DNA of 64,000 nucleotides from Clostridium sp. MSJ-8 (lineage in GTDB: Bacteria; Bacillota; Clostridia; Clostridiales; Clostridiaceae), in NCBI RefSeq assembly GCF_018918325.1, contig NZ_JAHLQH010000012.1, positions 99,409-163,408 on the forward strand. Reading direction: 5' to 3'. The notes below the pieces were generated by a model. It was not told where the DNA came from, searched no databases, and saw only the letters and a list, made by a program, of their open reading frames with translations. The position numbers were made by a program, and so were the translations under genes. This document shows positions 51,780 to 60,691 of this stretch, in pieces. Numbering within the stretch: the stretch's first letter is position 1; every line of letters starts with the position of its first letter.

Positions 51780-52211
51780 TTAGTTGAAATTATACCAATC
51801 ACTATATATTGGGCCTTGTTCTTTTCCTGTATAGCTGCTATATCTTATTACACAACGATATTTTACTATACCTACAAATCCCCAATAACCAGTTACAGCT
51901 TTATATACATTTTCATTTTCATCATATGTAGCAACAGATGTTGAATAATATGTACCGTCTGCACCATATACTTCTACATATACTTGATTAACTCTTGCTC
52001 TTGACATATAGTCATCTGTTAAGTTTGTTTTAAAAGTAGTTGTAACATATTGGTATCCTCTATAGTTACCTGAATTCCATGCACTTTGTCTCCAAACAGT
52101 ATAATCTGCTGCAGAAACCTTTTGTGTGTTAACTGTTGTTGATAGAGCAGTAAATGCAAATATTAATACTGCAACAATAGTTAAGATTTTCTTGAAGTTA
52201 AATTTTTTCAT
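51780..52211 (-). CDS. small secreted protein of unknown function
   Basis: 143 residues. A clear Sec signal peptide (KKFNFKKILTIVAVLIFAFTALS, about 2-24) ends near the cleavage-like VSAADY at about 34. The mature part of roughly 108 residues is rich in Tyr, Thr and Trp (TVWRQSAWNSGNYRGYQYV, YWGFVGIVKYRCVIRYSSY) and looks beta-stranded, with a single Cys. I do not recognise a family; the shape resembles small secreted bacteriocin-like or adhesin-like proteins, which is a guess. GGGAGAAAAG-type site precedes the ATG. It is divergent from the XRE/cupin regulator gene. Confidence 0.7.
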   Translation of the reverse strand: MKKFNFKKILTIVAVLIFAFTALSTTVNTQKVSAADYTVWRQSAWNSGNYRGYQYVTTTFKTNLTDDYMSRARVNQVYVEVYGADGTYYSTSVATYDENENVYKAVTGYWGFVGIVKYRCVIRYSSYTGKEQGPIYSDWYNFN

Positions 52212-52389
52212 CTTTTCTCCCTCTTTCTTAAAAATAATAGTAAAGTCTACAAATATAGTTTACACTAAAATATTAAATCTGTAAATAATTTCTTGATATA
52301 TAGAAAATTATATCAAATTAAAATTTGTAGAAAAGTATCGTAAAAATAATATTTATGTAATATGTATTTTTAGTTTGCTAATAAAAAAG

Positions 52390-52444
52390 TTGCATATAAC
52401 GCACATAATGAAGTAAAATAAGTACAAAGGTATATATGCGTTAT
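52390..52444 (+). promoter_or_regulatory. promoter and operators of the XRE/cupin regulator gene
   Basis: TTGCAT (52390-52395), 18-base spacer, TAAAAT (52414-52419). The spacer begins with ATAACGCA (52396-52403); its reverse complement TGCGTTAT is at 52437-52444. The same word lies in the next promoter at 53046-53053, which suggests autoregulation. Confidence 0.65.
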
Positions 52445-52468
52445 AAAGCACAATAAGGAGGGAGCACT

Positions 52469-53020
52469 ATGGATTATATTAATAAAAATGTAGCTACTAA
52501 TCTTAAAAGAATTAGATTGGCTAGGAAAATGAGTTTAGATGTTGTTGCTGAACAGACAGGTGTTAGTAAGAGTATGTTAGGGCAGATAGAAAGGGGAGAA
52601 TCTAATCCTACAGTAGGAATACTAGGAAAGATAGTAAGTGGACTTAGGGTTAGTTTTGATGATTTAGTCAAGGTTCCAAAGGAAGAGATATATGTAGTTA
52701 GAAGGGAAAATATTAATCCATCAAAGGAATCAACTGAAGAATATACAGTATATACTTATTTTCCTTTTGAATCTGACAGAGATTTTGAAATATATGTTTT
52801 TGAGATAAAGCCAGGAGGAAAGTATTTAAGCGGAGCGCATGGAGAGAAAACTTGTGAATATCTTAATGTTTTTTCGGGTGAACTAACTCTTAAGGTTGGT
52901 GGAGAAACAAGAATATTAAAAAAAGGCGATGCGGTTAGGTTTAACACAGATAGTGATCATATATATGAAAATAATTCAGATGAAATGTTAGTTGTGAATG
53001 TGGTTTTTAATTGGCTATAA
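52469..53020 (+). CDS. XRE-family transcriptional regulator with C-terminal cupin (PuuR-like)
   Basis: 183 residues. An N-terminal helix-turn-helix (about 8-62, LKRIRLARKMSLDVVAEQTGVSKSMLGQIERGESNP spans it) is followed by a cupin beta-barrel (about 105-180, with GGKYLSGAHGEKTCEYLNVFSG and LKKGDAVRFNTDSDHIYEN), which binds a small effector. Such proteins regulate polyamine, amino acid or aldehyde metabolism. Shared TATAACGCA words in its own promoter and that of the following alcohol dehydrogenase/aminotransferase operon make it the likely local regulator. GGAGGGAGCACT precedes the ATG. Confidence 0.9.
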   Translation: MDYINKNVATNLKRIRLARKMSLDVVAEQTGVSKSMLGQIERGESNPTVGILGKIVSGLRVSFDDLVKVPKEEIYVVRRENINPSKESTEEYTVYTYFPFESDRDFEIYVFEIKPGGKYLSGAHGEKTCEYLNVFSGELTLKVGGETRILKKGDAVRFNTDSDHIYENNSDEMLVVNVVFNWL

Positions 53021-53037
53021 AAAATACAAAATAAGTA

Positions 53038-53066
53038 TTGACGTTATAACGCACAAGTGATATACT
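53038..53066 (+). promoter_or_regulatory. operator-containing promoter of the alcohol dehydrogenase/aminotransferase operon
   Basis: TTGACG (53038-53043), 17-base spacer, TATACT (53061-53066). ATAACGCA at 53046-53053 sits in the spacer in the same place as in the regulator's own promoter. Confidence 0.72.
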
Positions 53067-53115
53067 TAAGCCATAGTCAAGAAACAAGATAATATATTTT
53101 TTGAACAATGATGTT

Positions 53116-53150
53116 CTAACAAGGAGGTGTTCCTAGTTAGGGCTTTTTTT
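53116..53150 (+). terminator. leader hairpin and T-run before the alcohol dehydrogenase gene
   Basis: CTAAC-A-AGGA pairs with TCCT-A-GTTAG around GGTGT, followed by GGCTTTTTTT. It lies between promoter and first gene, so it may attenuate transcription. An upstream hairpin GAACAATGATGTTC (53103-53116) overlaps it by a base. Confidence 0.65.
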
Positions 53151-53221
53151 GTTTTTTAGAAAATTATATTTTGTTTGTAGTTGTGGATAAGTATCTTAAA
53201 TGTTGAAAGGAAGTAATGCTT

Positions 53222-54352
53222 ATGGAATTCAATTATTATTTACCTGTTAACCTTATATTTGGTAGAGGGAAGGTAGATGTATTAGGTAAAGAAACAAAGA
53301 AATATGGGAAGAAGGCTATGATAGTAACTGGAAGAAATAGTACTAAGAAGACTGGTCTTTTAGATAAAGCAAAGAAATTGTTAAAAGAGGCAGGAATTTA
53401 TACTGTAGTATTTGATAAAGTTGCTCAGAATCCATTAACTACTACAGTGTATGAGGGAGCTAATATAGCAAAAGAAAAAGAAATTGATGTTATAGTTGGA
53501 CTTGGTGGAGGAAGTATTATGGATGCTGCAAAGTCTATAGCTTTTATGAGCAAGAATGACGGAGATGTTTCTGATTATATATATAACAAAAAACATAGTG
53601 ATGAAGCACTTCCAATAATATTAGTTCCAACTACTTGTGGCACAGGAAGTGAAGGCAATTCATTTTCAGTATTAACTAACCCAGACAATAATGATAAGAA
53701 ATCATTAAGATGTAATGCAATAGTTGCTAAGGCCTCTATAATAGATCCAGAACTTATGACAACAATGCCAAAGCATATATTAGCATCTGTAGGATTTGAT
53801 GCTTTATGTCATAATATGGAGGCTTATATATCAAGAGCAGCTCAACCATTAACTGATATGAAGGCATTACAAGGAATAGAACTAATAGGAAAATATTTGG
53901 TGAGGGCATATAATGATCCAACTGATATAGAGGCTTATGAAAAAATAACTTGGGCTAGTACTCTAGGTGGTATGGTAATTAATAATGCAGGAGTTGCTGC
54001 ACCACATGGAATGGAACATCCGGCTAGTGGACTTAAAGATATTGTCCATGGTAGAGGACTTGCAGCTTTAACACCTGTAATATATGAAGAGTCAATAGAT
54101 GCTGCACCAGAAAAATTTGCAGTTATATCTAAGCTTTTAGGTGGTACAGATGAAAAAGATTGTGTAGAAACTATAAAAAAATTATTGAAAGATATAGATT
54201 TAGAGACAACATTAGGAGAACAAGGAATTACAGAAGAAGATGTTGATTGGATGGCTGAAAACTGTATGAAGGTTTCAGCACCTAGTATGGCGGCTCATCC
54301 AAAAGAATTTTCGATAGAAGATATAAAAAGAATATACAAAAAAGCATTATAA
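53222..54352 (+). CDS. iron-containing alcohol dehydrogenase
   Basis: 376 residues from ATG 53222, 8 bases after AAAGGAAG; ATG 53216 is too close to it. Type III alcohol dehydrogenase: NADH-binding VIVGLGGGSIMDAAK (about 90-104), VPTTCGTGSEGN (about 135-146), and the metal-binding region AHNMEAYISRAAQ with later HGMEHPASGLKDIVHGRG carrying the iron His residues. Next to a GABA-type aminotransferase it could be a 4-hydroxybutyrate (succinate semialdehyde) or related semialdehyde dehydrogenase. First gene of the XRE/cupin-linked operon. Confidence 0.9.
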   Translation: MEFNYYLPVNLIFGRGKVDVLGKETKKYGKKAMIVTGRNSTKKTGLLDKAKKLLKEAGIYTVVFDKVAQNPLTTTVYEGANIAKEKEIDVIVGLGGGSIMDAAKSIAFMSKNDGDVSDYIYNKKHSDEALPIILVPTTCGTGSEGNSFSVLTNPDNNDKKSLRCNAIVAKASIIDPELMTTMPKHILASVGFDALCHNMEAYISRAAQPLTDMKALQGIELIGKYLVRAYNDPTDIEAYEKITWASTLGGMVINNAGVAAPHGMEHPASGLKDIVHGRGLAALTPVIYEESIDAAPEKFAVISKLLGGTDEKDCVETIKKLLKDIDLETTLGEQGITEEDVDWMAENCMKVSAPSMAAHPKEFSIEDIKRIYKKAL

Positions 54353-54387
54353 GATTAAATAATAAAGGATATATGGAGGTAATGAAA

Positions 54388-55605
54388 ATGAAATTAAAAG
54401 ATGTAAACTTAACAAAAGAAGAATTAAAAGGATTAGTATCAAAATATATGATAGATACTTATGAAAGATTTGATTTCGTAGCAGAAACTGCGAAAGATAT
54501 GTATATATATGATGAAAAAGGAGAAGCTTATTTAGATTTTTATGCAGGAATTGCAGTTAATAGTGCAGGAAACTGTAATGAAAAAGTTGTGGCAGCAATA
54601 AAAGATCAAGTAGATGATATTATTCATACTTTTAACTATCCATATACAATTCCTCAAGCAATACTTGCTAAGTTAATATGTGAAACAATAGGAATGGATA
54701 AAATATTCTATCAAAGTACAGGTACTGAAGCAAATGAAGCAATGATTAAAATGGCCAGAAAATATGGAGTAGAGAAATATGGACCTGATAAATATGAAAT
54801 TGTAACTGCCAAGATGGGATTCCATGGTAGAACTTATGGATCAATGTCAGCAACAGGACAACCAGATAATGCGTGTCAAATAGGTTTGAAACCAATGTTA
54901 CCGGGATTCACTTATGCTGAATATAATAACTTACAATCATTTAAAGATGCAGTAACAGATAATACAATTGCTATTATGATAGAACCTGTTCAAGGTGAAG
55001 GTGGAGTTCATCCAGCCACTAAGGAATTCATGACTGGTTTAAGAAAATTATGTGATGAAAAAGGCATATTATTACTTCTTGATGAAGTTCAAACAGGTTG
55101 GTGTAGAACTGGAGAGGTAATGGCATATATGAATTATGGAGTTAAACCGGATATAGTTTCTATGGCAAAAGCAATGGGTGGCGGAATGCCAATAGCTGCT
55201 ATTTGTGCTACAGAAGAAGTATCAAAAGCATTTACACCTGGTTCACATGGAACTACTTATGGTGGTAACCCAGTATGTTGTGCAGCTTCATATGCTCAAA
55301 TTAATGAATTGTTAGATAGAGATCTTGCAGGAAATGCTAAGAAGATGGGTGAATATTTTAAGGATAAATTAAGAAATCTTCCACATGTAAAAGATGTAAG
55401 AGGATTAGGTTTATTAGTAGGTGTAGAATTTGACGATACTGTTAATTCTGTAGATGTAAAACATGCTTGCTTTGATAGAAAATTATTAATTACTGCAATA
55501 GGAACTAATGTTATTCGTATGGTACCACCATTAATTTTAGATGAAAAAGATTGTGATAAAGCTTATGAGATAATAAAGGAAGCAGTTGAAGAAGTAAGTA
55601 AATAA
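54388..55605 (+). CDS. class III aminotransferase (GABA/omega-amino acid transaminase-like)
   Basis: 405 residues from ATG 54388, 8 bases after GGAGG; two earlier ATGs are too near. PLP Lys261 in VSMAKAMGGGMPIAAI; other motifs are YLDFYAGIAVNSAGNCNEKV, IFYQSTGTEANEAMIKMARK, PVQGEGGVHPA and LLLDEVQTGWCRTGEVMAY. This is the GabT/ArgD/omega-amino acid:pyruvate class, acting on a terminal amine. With the adjacent alcohol dehydrogenase it would turn GABA, beta-alanine or a polyamine-derived amine into a semialdehyde and then a hydroxyacid. Confidence 0.9.
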   Translation: MKLKDVNLTKEELKGLVSKYMIDTYERFDFVAETAKDMYIYDEKGEAYLDFYAGIAVNSAGNCNEKVVAAIKDQVDDIIHTFNYPYTIPQAILAKLICETIGMDKIFYQSTGTEANEAMIKMARKYGVEKYGPDKYEIVTAKMGFHGRTYGSMSATGQPDNACQIGLKPMLPGFTYAEYNNLQSFKDAVTDNTIAIMIEPVQGEGGVHPATKEFMTGLRKLCDEKGILLLLDEVQTGWCRTGEVMAYMNYGVKPDIVSMAKAMGGGMPIAAICATEEVSKAFTPGSHGTTYGGNPVCCAASYAQINELLDRDLAGNAKKMGEYFKDKLRNLPHVKDVRGLGLLVGVEFDDTVNSVDVKHACFDRKLLITAIGTNVIRMVPPLILDEKDCDKAYEIIKEAVEEVSK

Positions 55606-55635
55606 TTGGAAAAAATTTCGCATATTTATGTTAAA

Positions 55636-55680
55636 ATAAGTCCTTTGTTGAAAAAATAAGGGACTTTGTTTTATTTTTCT
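55636..55680 (+). terminator. hairpin after the aminotransferase gene
   Basis: AAGTCCTTT and AAGGGACTT form a stem around TGTTGAAAAAAT, followed by TGTTTTATTTTT. It would reduce readthrough into lrgAB, which may therefore have its own promoter in 55685-55730. Confidence 0.65.
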
Positions 55681-55746
55681 AGTAAAATAGTTGGAATGGT
55701 ATTATACTAAAAAAGATAGAAAATAATATATAAGGTTGTGATACTA

Positions 55747-56100
55747 ATGAAAAAATTGAAGGAATTTTTAATAATATTAGCTATTAGTTTTATAGGCGAA
55801 GTATTACATAGTGTTCTTCCATTACCTATACCATCTAGTATTTATGGATTACTTGTTATGTTATTAGTTTTATGTACTGGAATAGTTAAGGTAGAACAGG
55901 TAGACGATGCTGGAACTTTCTTGATTGATATTATGCCAGTTATGTTTATACCTGCAGCAGTAGGTTTGTTGGAATCGTGGGGTACGTTAAAGAGTATGCT
56001 TGTAGCATGTATAATAACTGCAACTATATCTACGGCTATTGTTATGGGAGTAGCTGGAAAGGTAACTGAGTTTATAATAAAGAAAAGAAAGAGTGAGTAG
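55747..56100 (+). CDS. LrgA/CidA-family holin-like membrane protein
   Basis: 117 residues from ATG 55747. Four membrane helices; ISFIGEVLHSVLPLPIPSSIYGLLVMLLVL and IDIMPVMFIPAAVGLLESW are the family signatures, seen here at about 14-80. LrgA/CidA were first linked to murein hydrolase control; LrgAB-type pairs in Bacillus and Streptococcus are also reported as pyruvate/short carboxylate transporters. Lying in an operon of amine and hydroxyacid metabolism, a carboxylate transport role fits better. LrgB-like gene follows after 5 bp. Confidence 0.9.
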   Translation: MKKLKEFLIILAISFIGEVLHSVLPLPIPSSIYGLLVMLLVLCTGIVKVEQVDDAGTFLIDIMPVMFIPAAVGLLESWGTLKSMLVACIITATISTAIVMGVAGKVTEFIIKKRKSE

Positions 56101-56105
56101 ATATT

Positions 56106-56798
56106 ATGAAAGAATTTTTTAGTAGTTCAGTGTTTTTTGGAGTATTAGTTAGCTTAATAGGATATGAGCTAGGTTTATTTTTGAAGAAGAAAACCAAAAT
56201 GGCAATATTTAATCCATTACTTATTTCTATTATATTTGTAATGATTTTACTGGTTGTACTAAATGTAGATTATAAAAGTTATTATGATGGAGCAAAATAT
56301 TTAAGCTACTTATTAACTCCTGCAACAGTATGCCTAGCTATACCATTATATAAAGAAATAGAATTGCTTAAGAAAAATGTGGTAGCAATAATAGGTGGAA
56401 TAGTAGCAGGTGTTTTATCAAGTACTATATCAATAATTATCATTGCTTTAATATTTAATTTGAATCATAAAGAGTACATAACACTTCTGCCTAAATCAAT
56501 AACAACAGCAATAGGTATGGGAGTATCAGAAGAACTTGGTGGAATAGTAACAATAACGGTTGCTGTTATAATTGTAACAGGTATTGTAGGAAACATAATA
56601 GCAGAATATGTATGTAAATTATTTAGAATAAAAAATTCTATAGCAAAAGGAATAGGAATAGGAACAGCATCACATGCCATAGGAACAGCAAAAGCTATTG
56701 AAATGGGTGAAGTAGAAGGTGCAATGAGTGGGTTGGCTATAGCAGTATCTGGTATTTTAACAGTAGTTGCAGCATCTATATTTGCCAATGTAATATAA
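56106..56798 (+). CDS. LrgB/CidB-family membrane protein
   Basis: 230 residues and seven or eight helices. The family is marked by FNPLLISIIFVMILL, LTPATVCLAIPLYKEIELLKKN and LPKSITTAIGMGVSEELGG, then GIGTASHAIGTAKAIEMGEVEGAMSGLAIAVSGILT toward the C-terminus, with the GTASHAIGTA stretch near residue 183. It is the usual partner of LrgA. The pair may move pyruvate or another small carboxylate across the membrane. It begins 5 bp after lrgA. Confidence 0.92.
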   Translation: MKEFFSSSVFFGVLVSLIGYELGLFLKKKTKMAIFNPLLISIIFVMILLVVLNVDYKSYYDGAKYLSYLLTPATVCLAIPLYKEIELLKKNVVAIIGGIVAGVLSSTISIIIIALIFNLNHKEYITLLPKSITTAIGMGVSEELGGIVTITVAVIIVTGIVGNIIAEYVCKLFRIKNSIAKGIGIGTASHAIGTAKAIEMGEVEGAMSGLAIAVSGILTVVAASIFANVI

Positions 56799-56888
56799 TT
56801 TTAATAAGTTATAGATATTGTGCTACAGTAGCTTTTACAAGGTGCTTTTTACTCTTTAGGAAATTATATAAAATGGAGGATGATTTTT

Positions 56889-57812
56889 ATGAAGGATGTA
56901 ATAAAGGTTTCTGTAGTAAATTTCAAAACTAAGTGGGGAAACAAAGAAGCAAATTTAAGTAGAATTGAAGAATATATAATACATGCTGCAAATGAAAAAA
57001 CTAATTTGATTGTATTTCCAGAGATGTGTCTTACAGGATATGATGATGAAGTAGATAAAATAAAAGAGGAAAAAATGCAAACTATACTTGCAGAAACAAT
57101 TCCAGGACCATCAACTGTAAGAATATCTAATTTAGCAAAAGAAAATAATATAATAGTATGCTTTGGAATGCCAGAAAGAGATAAAAATAATTCTGATATT
57201 ATATATAATTCAGCAGCAATTGTACATGAAGATGGTAGAATTGAAGGATATAGAAAAATGCATTTACCAAATCCTGAACCTAATTGGGCTATAAGAGGAG
57301 ATGAACCTATGGTTTTTGATAGTCCTTGGGGGAAAATAGGTTTATCTATATGCTATGATACTTATAAATTCCCAGAACTTATAAGATATGCAAGGGCAAA
57401 AGGAGCAAGACTATATGTTAATTGTACAGCTTGTTGTAAAGAAACCGTGTTACCGAAAAAGGTTCAATTGCAATTAGAAAACTATGCTTCTACTAATTCG
57501 ATATTTATTGCATCTGCTAATTTATGTGGAAAAGATAAATATAATTATTTTAGAGGTGGAAGTAGTATAGTAGGACCTACTATGGATAATTTAGATGTTG
57601 TGTATTATGCAGGAAGAGGATTTTTTGATGAAGGTTCAGATATACAAGGAATATTTACAGCAATAATAGATTTGTCACAAGTAGATGATAATAATTTATT
57701 TGTTAGAAATGAAAAACTTGGAACACCTGATTTTAGACCAGAGATATATGCAAGAATGTATTCAGAATTAATGAGGGATAAAAGATGGTTATCTTTTTAC
57801 GATAATAAGTAA
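56889..57812 (+). CDS. carbon-nitrogen hydrolase (nitrilase-superfamily amidase)
   Basis: 307 residues from ATG 56889, 9 bases after GGAGG. The catalytic triad is complete: Glu45 in LIVFPEMCLTGYDD, Lys123 in GYRKMHLPNPEP and Cys155 in GLSICYDTYKFPELIRYA. This group includes N-carbamoylputrescine amidase, omega-amidase and aliphatic amidases. As a neighbour of a GABA-type aminotransferase it may release the amine substrate (for example from a carbamoyl- or acyl-polyamine). An ACTCTTTAGGAAATTATA repeat C fragment lies just upstream. Likely cytoplasmic; no signal peptide. Confidence 0.9.
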   Translation: MKDVIKVSVVNFKTKWGNKEANLSRIEEYIIHAANEKTNLIVFPEMCLTGYDDEVDKIKEEKMQTILAETIPGPSTVRISNLAKENNIIVCFGMPERDKNNSDIIYNSAAIVHEDGRIEGYRKMHLPNPEPNWAIRGDEPMVFDSPWGKIGLSICYDTYKFPELIRYARAKGARLYVNCTACCKETVLPKKVQLQLENYASTNSIFIASANLCGKDKYNYFRGGSSIVGPTMDNLDVVYYAGRGFFDEGSDIQGIFTAIIDLSQVDDNNLFVRNEKLGTPDFRPEIYARMYSELMRDKRWLSFYDNK

Positions 57813-57864
57813 GAAGGTTAATTAAATTATGGATATATAAGTATCATATTTAGGAGGAATACAT

Positions 57865-59562
57865 GTGAAACTTAGTAATAAAAAACACATGGACACAAAA
57901 AGAATTCTTAAAGCTTTTTTCTCTTTTATATTAGTAAGTACAATAGTAATTGCCATAGTAGTATTATATAATGAAGCAAAATATTATCATAATAATGAGG
58001 AAATAGATATTGCAAATAATTTGGAGATAAAATTTAATAATGAAAAAGAACAAATAACAAATCTAACTAATTATAAGTTGCCTCCTATAAAAAAAGGAGA
58101 TTGCTTATCAATATCTTATAACATTCCAGAGATAAAGATAGATAATCCAGTTTTGATTTTAGAATCATATCATAGCGTAGTATATGTATATGTTGATAAT
58201 AAAATGATATATAAGTATGGCGAAAACTTACAAAAAGAAAATAAGGTTATTGGACATGTATATTTACATATTCCTATGCTGCATCAGTACAAAGGAAAAA
58301 AATTAAAAATTGAATATCATTATACTGAAGATAATAGTGTGTCTTATATATATAAGATGAATATATGTAATGGAGAAGAAAGCTACTTAAAGTTAATTAA
58401 TAATAATTTTATTCAAATTATATTAATTAGCACTACATTTGCTGTTGGAATTATAGGATTATTTTTCTCAGTAAGTAGAAAAAAGTTTACAAGTGAAAAT
58501 TTGAGGATGAGTTATATATCCACATTTTCAATTATAGCTGCAATATGGGTTATGTGTAATTCTAAGGTTGTTTTTTTATTATTTAAAAATTTATCTGTTG
58601 TAAATGCATTAGAATATTATTCATTATATTCAGTATCTATTCCTATATCATTATATTTTTCAGAATTAAATCATAATAAAATAAAATCAAGAAGCTTGAA
58701 GATTTTGGCTTTATTACAATTTATGACTATTATTTTTACTGTTTTTAATTATTTAGTACTAAAAATAAATTATACTAGTTTTTTGATTGTTTTTCATATA
58801 TTTTTGCTGTTAGAATTTATATGGATAGTAATTGCACTTATAAATATGAATAGTAAAAGAAAATCAGAGATAATAGTAATAGTTGGCGTTATAATAATGA
58901 TTTTAACAGGTGTAATTGATCTAGTTAAGTATAATTTAAATAGATATATGATTATAGATAAAGTTATAGATTTTAGTTTGCTTCCTCTAGGTATTGCAAT
59001 ATTTATCTTGGGTCAAGTATATAGTTTTTATGTAGAGAGGGTTGAAAATATATCTGATGAAAAAGAAAAAAATATATTAGCTAAATTAGCGTTTATAGAT
59101 ATTTTGACAGGGATAAATAATAGAACAAAATGCGAAATGTTATTTGAAGAATATGAAAAAAAATATGAATCCATTACAATAGTTAATTTTGATATTGATA
59201 ATTTTAAGTATATCAATGACAATTTAGGACATACTATGGGAGATAAAGCAATAAAAGATATTGCTACTCTTCTGAAAAAAACATTTTATAATATAGGTGA
59301 AGTAGGAAGAATGGGTGGAGATGAATTTATTGTTATTTTAGAAGGAAATAGTGTGAAAAAGATTAAAGATGCTTTGGAATATTTTCTAGATTTATTAGAT
59401 GAATATAATAAGAGTGATGAGATAGAATTAGAAATATCAGTATCTTATGGATATGGAAGCAGGAAGAATAGAGAAGAGAAGAATATAACAGAGGTTTATG
59501 AAGAGTCAGATAAAAATATGTATTTATGTAAAAATAATAAAAAAGAATATAGTAAGGTGTAA
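57865..59562 (+). CDS. membrane-bound diguanylate cyclase with extracytoplasmic sensor (GGDEF)
   Basis: 565 residues from GTG 57865; the ATG two bases before is followed by a stop. One N-terminal helix (about 12-33), an outside beta-rich domain (about 35-180, with NPVLILESYHSVVYVYVDNK, DISM-like), about seven helices (about 182-395), and a GGDEF domain from about 410 starting AFIDILTGINNRTKCEM. GRMGGDEFIVIL is intact (about 484). Predicted to make cyclic di-GMP in response to an external ligand. Its placement between the amidase and an SsuABC-type transporter suggests sensing of the same compound, which is inference. TAGGAGGAATAC is the ribosome binding site. Confidence 0.9.
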   Translation: MKLSNKKHMDTKRILKAFFSFILVSTIVIAIVVLYNEAKYYHNNEEIDIANNLEIKFNNEKEQITNLTNYKLPPIKKGDCLSISYNIPEIKIDNPVLILESYHSVVYVYVDNKMIYKYGENLQKENKVIGHVYLHIPMLHQYKGKKLKIEYHYTEDNSVSYIYKMNICNGEESYLKLINNNFIQIILISTTFAVGIIGLFFSVSRKKFTSENLRMSYISTFSIIAAIWVMCNSKVVFLLFKNLSVVNALEYYSLYSVSIPISLYFSELNHNKIKSRSLKILALLQFMTIIFTVFNYLVLKINYTSFLIVFHIFLLLEFIWIVIALINMNSKRKSEIIVIVGVIIMILTGVIDLVKYNLNRYMIIDKVIDFSLLPLGIAIFILGQVYSFYVERVENISDEKEKNILAKLAFIDILTGINNRTKCEMLFEEYEKKYESITIVNFDIDNFKYINDNLGHTMGDKAIKDIATLLKKTFYNIGEVGRMGGDEFIVILEGNSVKKIKDALEYFLDLLDEYNKSDEIELEISVSYGYGSRKNREEKNITEVYEESDKNMYLCKNNKKEYSKV

Positions 59563-59588
59563 TAATTTAATGAATTAATTATGGTAAG

Positions 59589-59630
59589 AAGATGTATTTG
59601 TGAGAAAAAGAATGAGCAGATACATCTTTA
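59589..59630 (+). terminator. hairpin after the second GGDEF gene
   Basis: AAGATGTATTTG (59589-59600) pairs with CAGATACATCTT (59617-59628) apart from one mismatch. The following TAATTATT is a weak T-run, so termination may be partial. Confidence 0.5.
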
Positions 59631-59683
59631 ATTATTAGTATAAAAGTTATAAAATAATAATTGGTGTAAAGGAGGAAATATAC

Positions 59684-60691
59684 ATGAAGAAAAGAATTAG
59701 TTTTATATTAGTATTAACAATGATATTAACATTGTTTATTGGATGTGGTAGTTCTAAATCTGCAACAAGCGATAAAACTACCTTAAATTCTAAAAAGGAA
59801 CAGAGTTACGAAGTAAATATGGTGATTCCTGATGGAATTCCAAGTATTGCGCTAGCACAACTTATACATAGTAATAAATCAATAGATGGATATAAGGTTA
59901 AATATTCTATAGAAAGCAGTTCAGAAAATATAGTATCTCAAGTACTAAAAGGGGATGCTGATATTGCTGTTGTACCATCTAATGTTAGTGCAACACAATA
60001 TAATAAAGGAGCAGGATACAAAATAGCAGGAACGATAGGTTGGGGTTCGTTCTATCTTATATCCACAGATGGAACATCACATATAGACGATTTAAAAGGA
60101 AAAGAAGTATATAATATTGGCAAGGGATTAACACCAGATATAATCGCAAAATCAATATTGAAGGATTATGGATATAATCCAGATGAAGATTTTAATTTCT
60201 CTTATGTAGATGGGGTATCTGAACTTGCACCTCTTATAATATCAGGAAAATGTAAATATGCAATAATACCTGAACCTGCATTATCACAAGTGATGACCAA
60301 GGTGGATAATGTTAATATAATTACTAGCTTAAATGAAAAATGGCAAGAGATAACAGGTTCTCAGTATGGATATCCACAATCCACAATAATTGTAAAAGGT
60401 GAATTTGTTAATGAGCATAAGGAGTTTGTAGATAAATTTTTAGCATTGGTAGAGAAAAGTTGCAATTATACCAATTCTAATAAAGATGCAACTGCAGAAT
60501 ATTGTGAAACTATAGGTGTTTCAGCTAATAAAGCTATAATTCCAAAAGCAATAGAAAATTCTAATATATCATATAAATCAATAAAAGATACTAAAGAAGA
60601 ATATAATCAATATTTCTCTAAACTAAATGAGTTTGACTCTGCAACAATAGGGGGAAATATTCCTGATGAAGGAATTTTCATGGAAAACTAA
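59684..60691 (+). CDS. ABC transporter substrate-binding lipoprotein (NMT1/SsuA-like)
   Basis: 335 residues. Signal peptide with lipobox LFIGC (Cys about 22), then an NMT1/THI5-like fold: VNMVIPDGIPSIALAQLIHS (about 44-63), DADIAVVPSNVSATQYNKGAGYKIAGTIGWGSFYLIS spans the first lobe, GKEVYNIGKGLTPDIIAKSILKDYG the second. Relatives bind taurine, sulfonates, nitrate, riboflavin or thiamine pyrimidines; which one applies is not evident. The end overlaps the permease gene by 26 bp. AAAGGAGGAAATATAC precedes the ATG. Confidence 0.88.
   Translation: MKKRISFILVLTMILTLFIGCGSSKSATSDKTTLNSKKEQSYEVNMVIPDGIPSIALAQLIHSNKSIDGYKVKYSIESSSENIVSQVLKGDADIAVVPSNVSATQYNKGAGYKIAGTIGWGSFYLISTDGTSHIDDLKGKEVYNIGKGLTPDIIAKSILKDYGYNPDEDFNFSYVDGVSELAPLIISGKCKYAIIPEPALSQVMTKVDNVNIITSLNEKWQEITGSQYGYPQSTIIVKGEFVNEHKEFVDKFLALVEKSCNYTNSNKDATAEYCETIGVSANKAIIPKAIENSNISYKSIKDTKEEYNQYFSKLNEFDSATIGGNIPDEGIFMEN

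Noticed and set aside
51747..51944. Plus-strand frame of 65 codons
   Set aside because: It mirrors the secreted protein gene on the other strand, lacks a good start site, and is hydrophobic only because of the AT-rich antisense.
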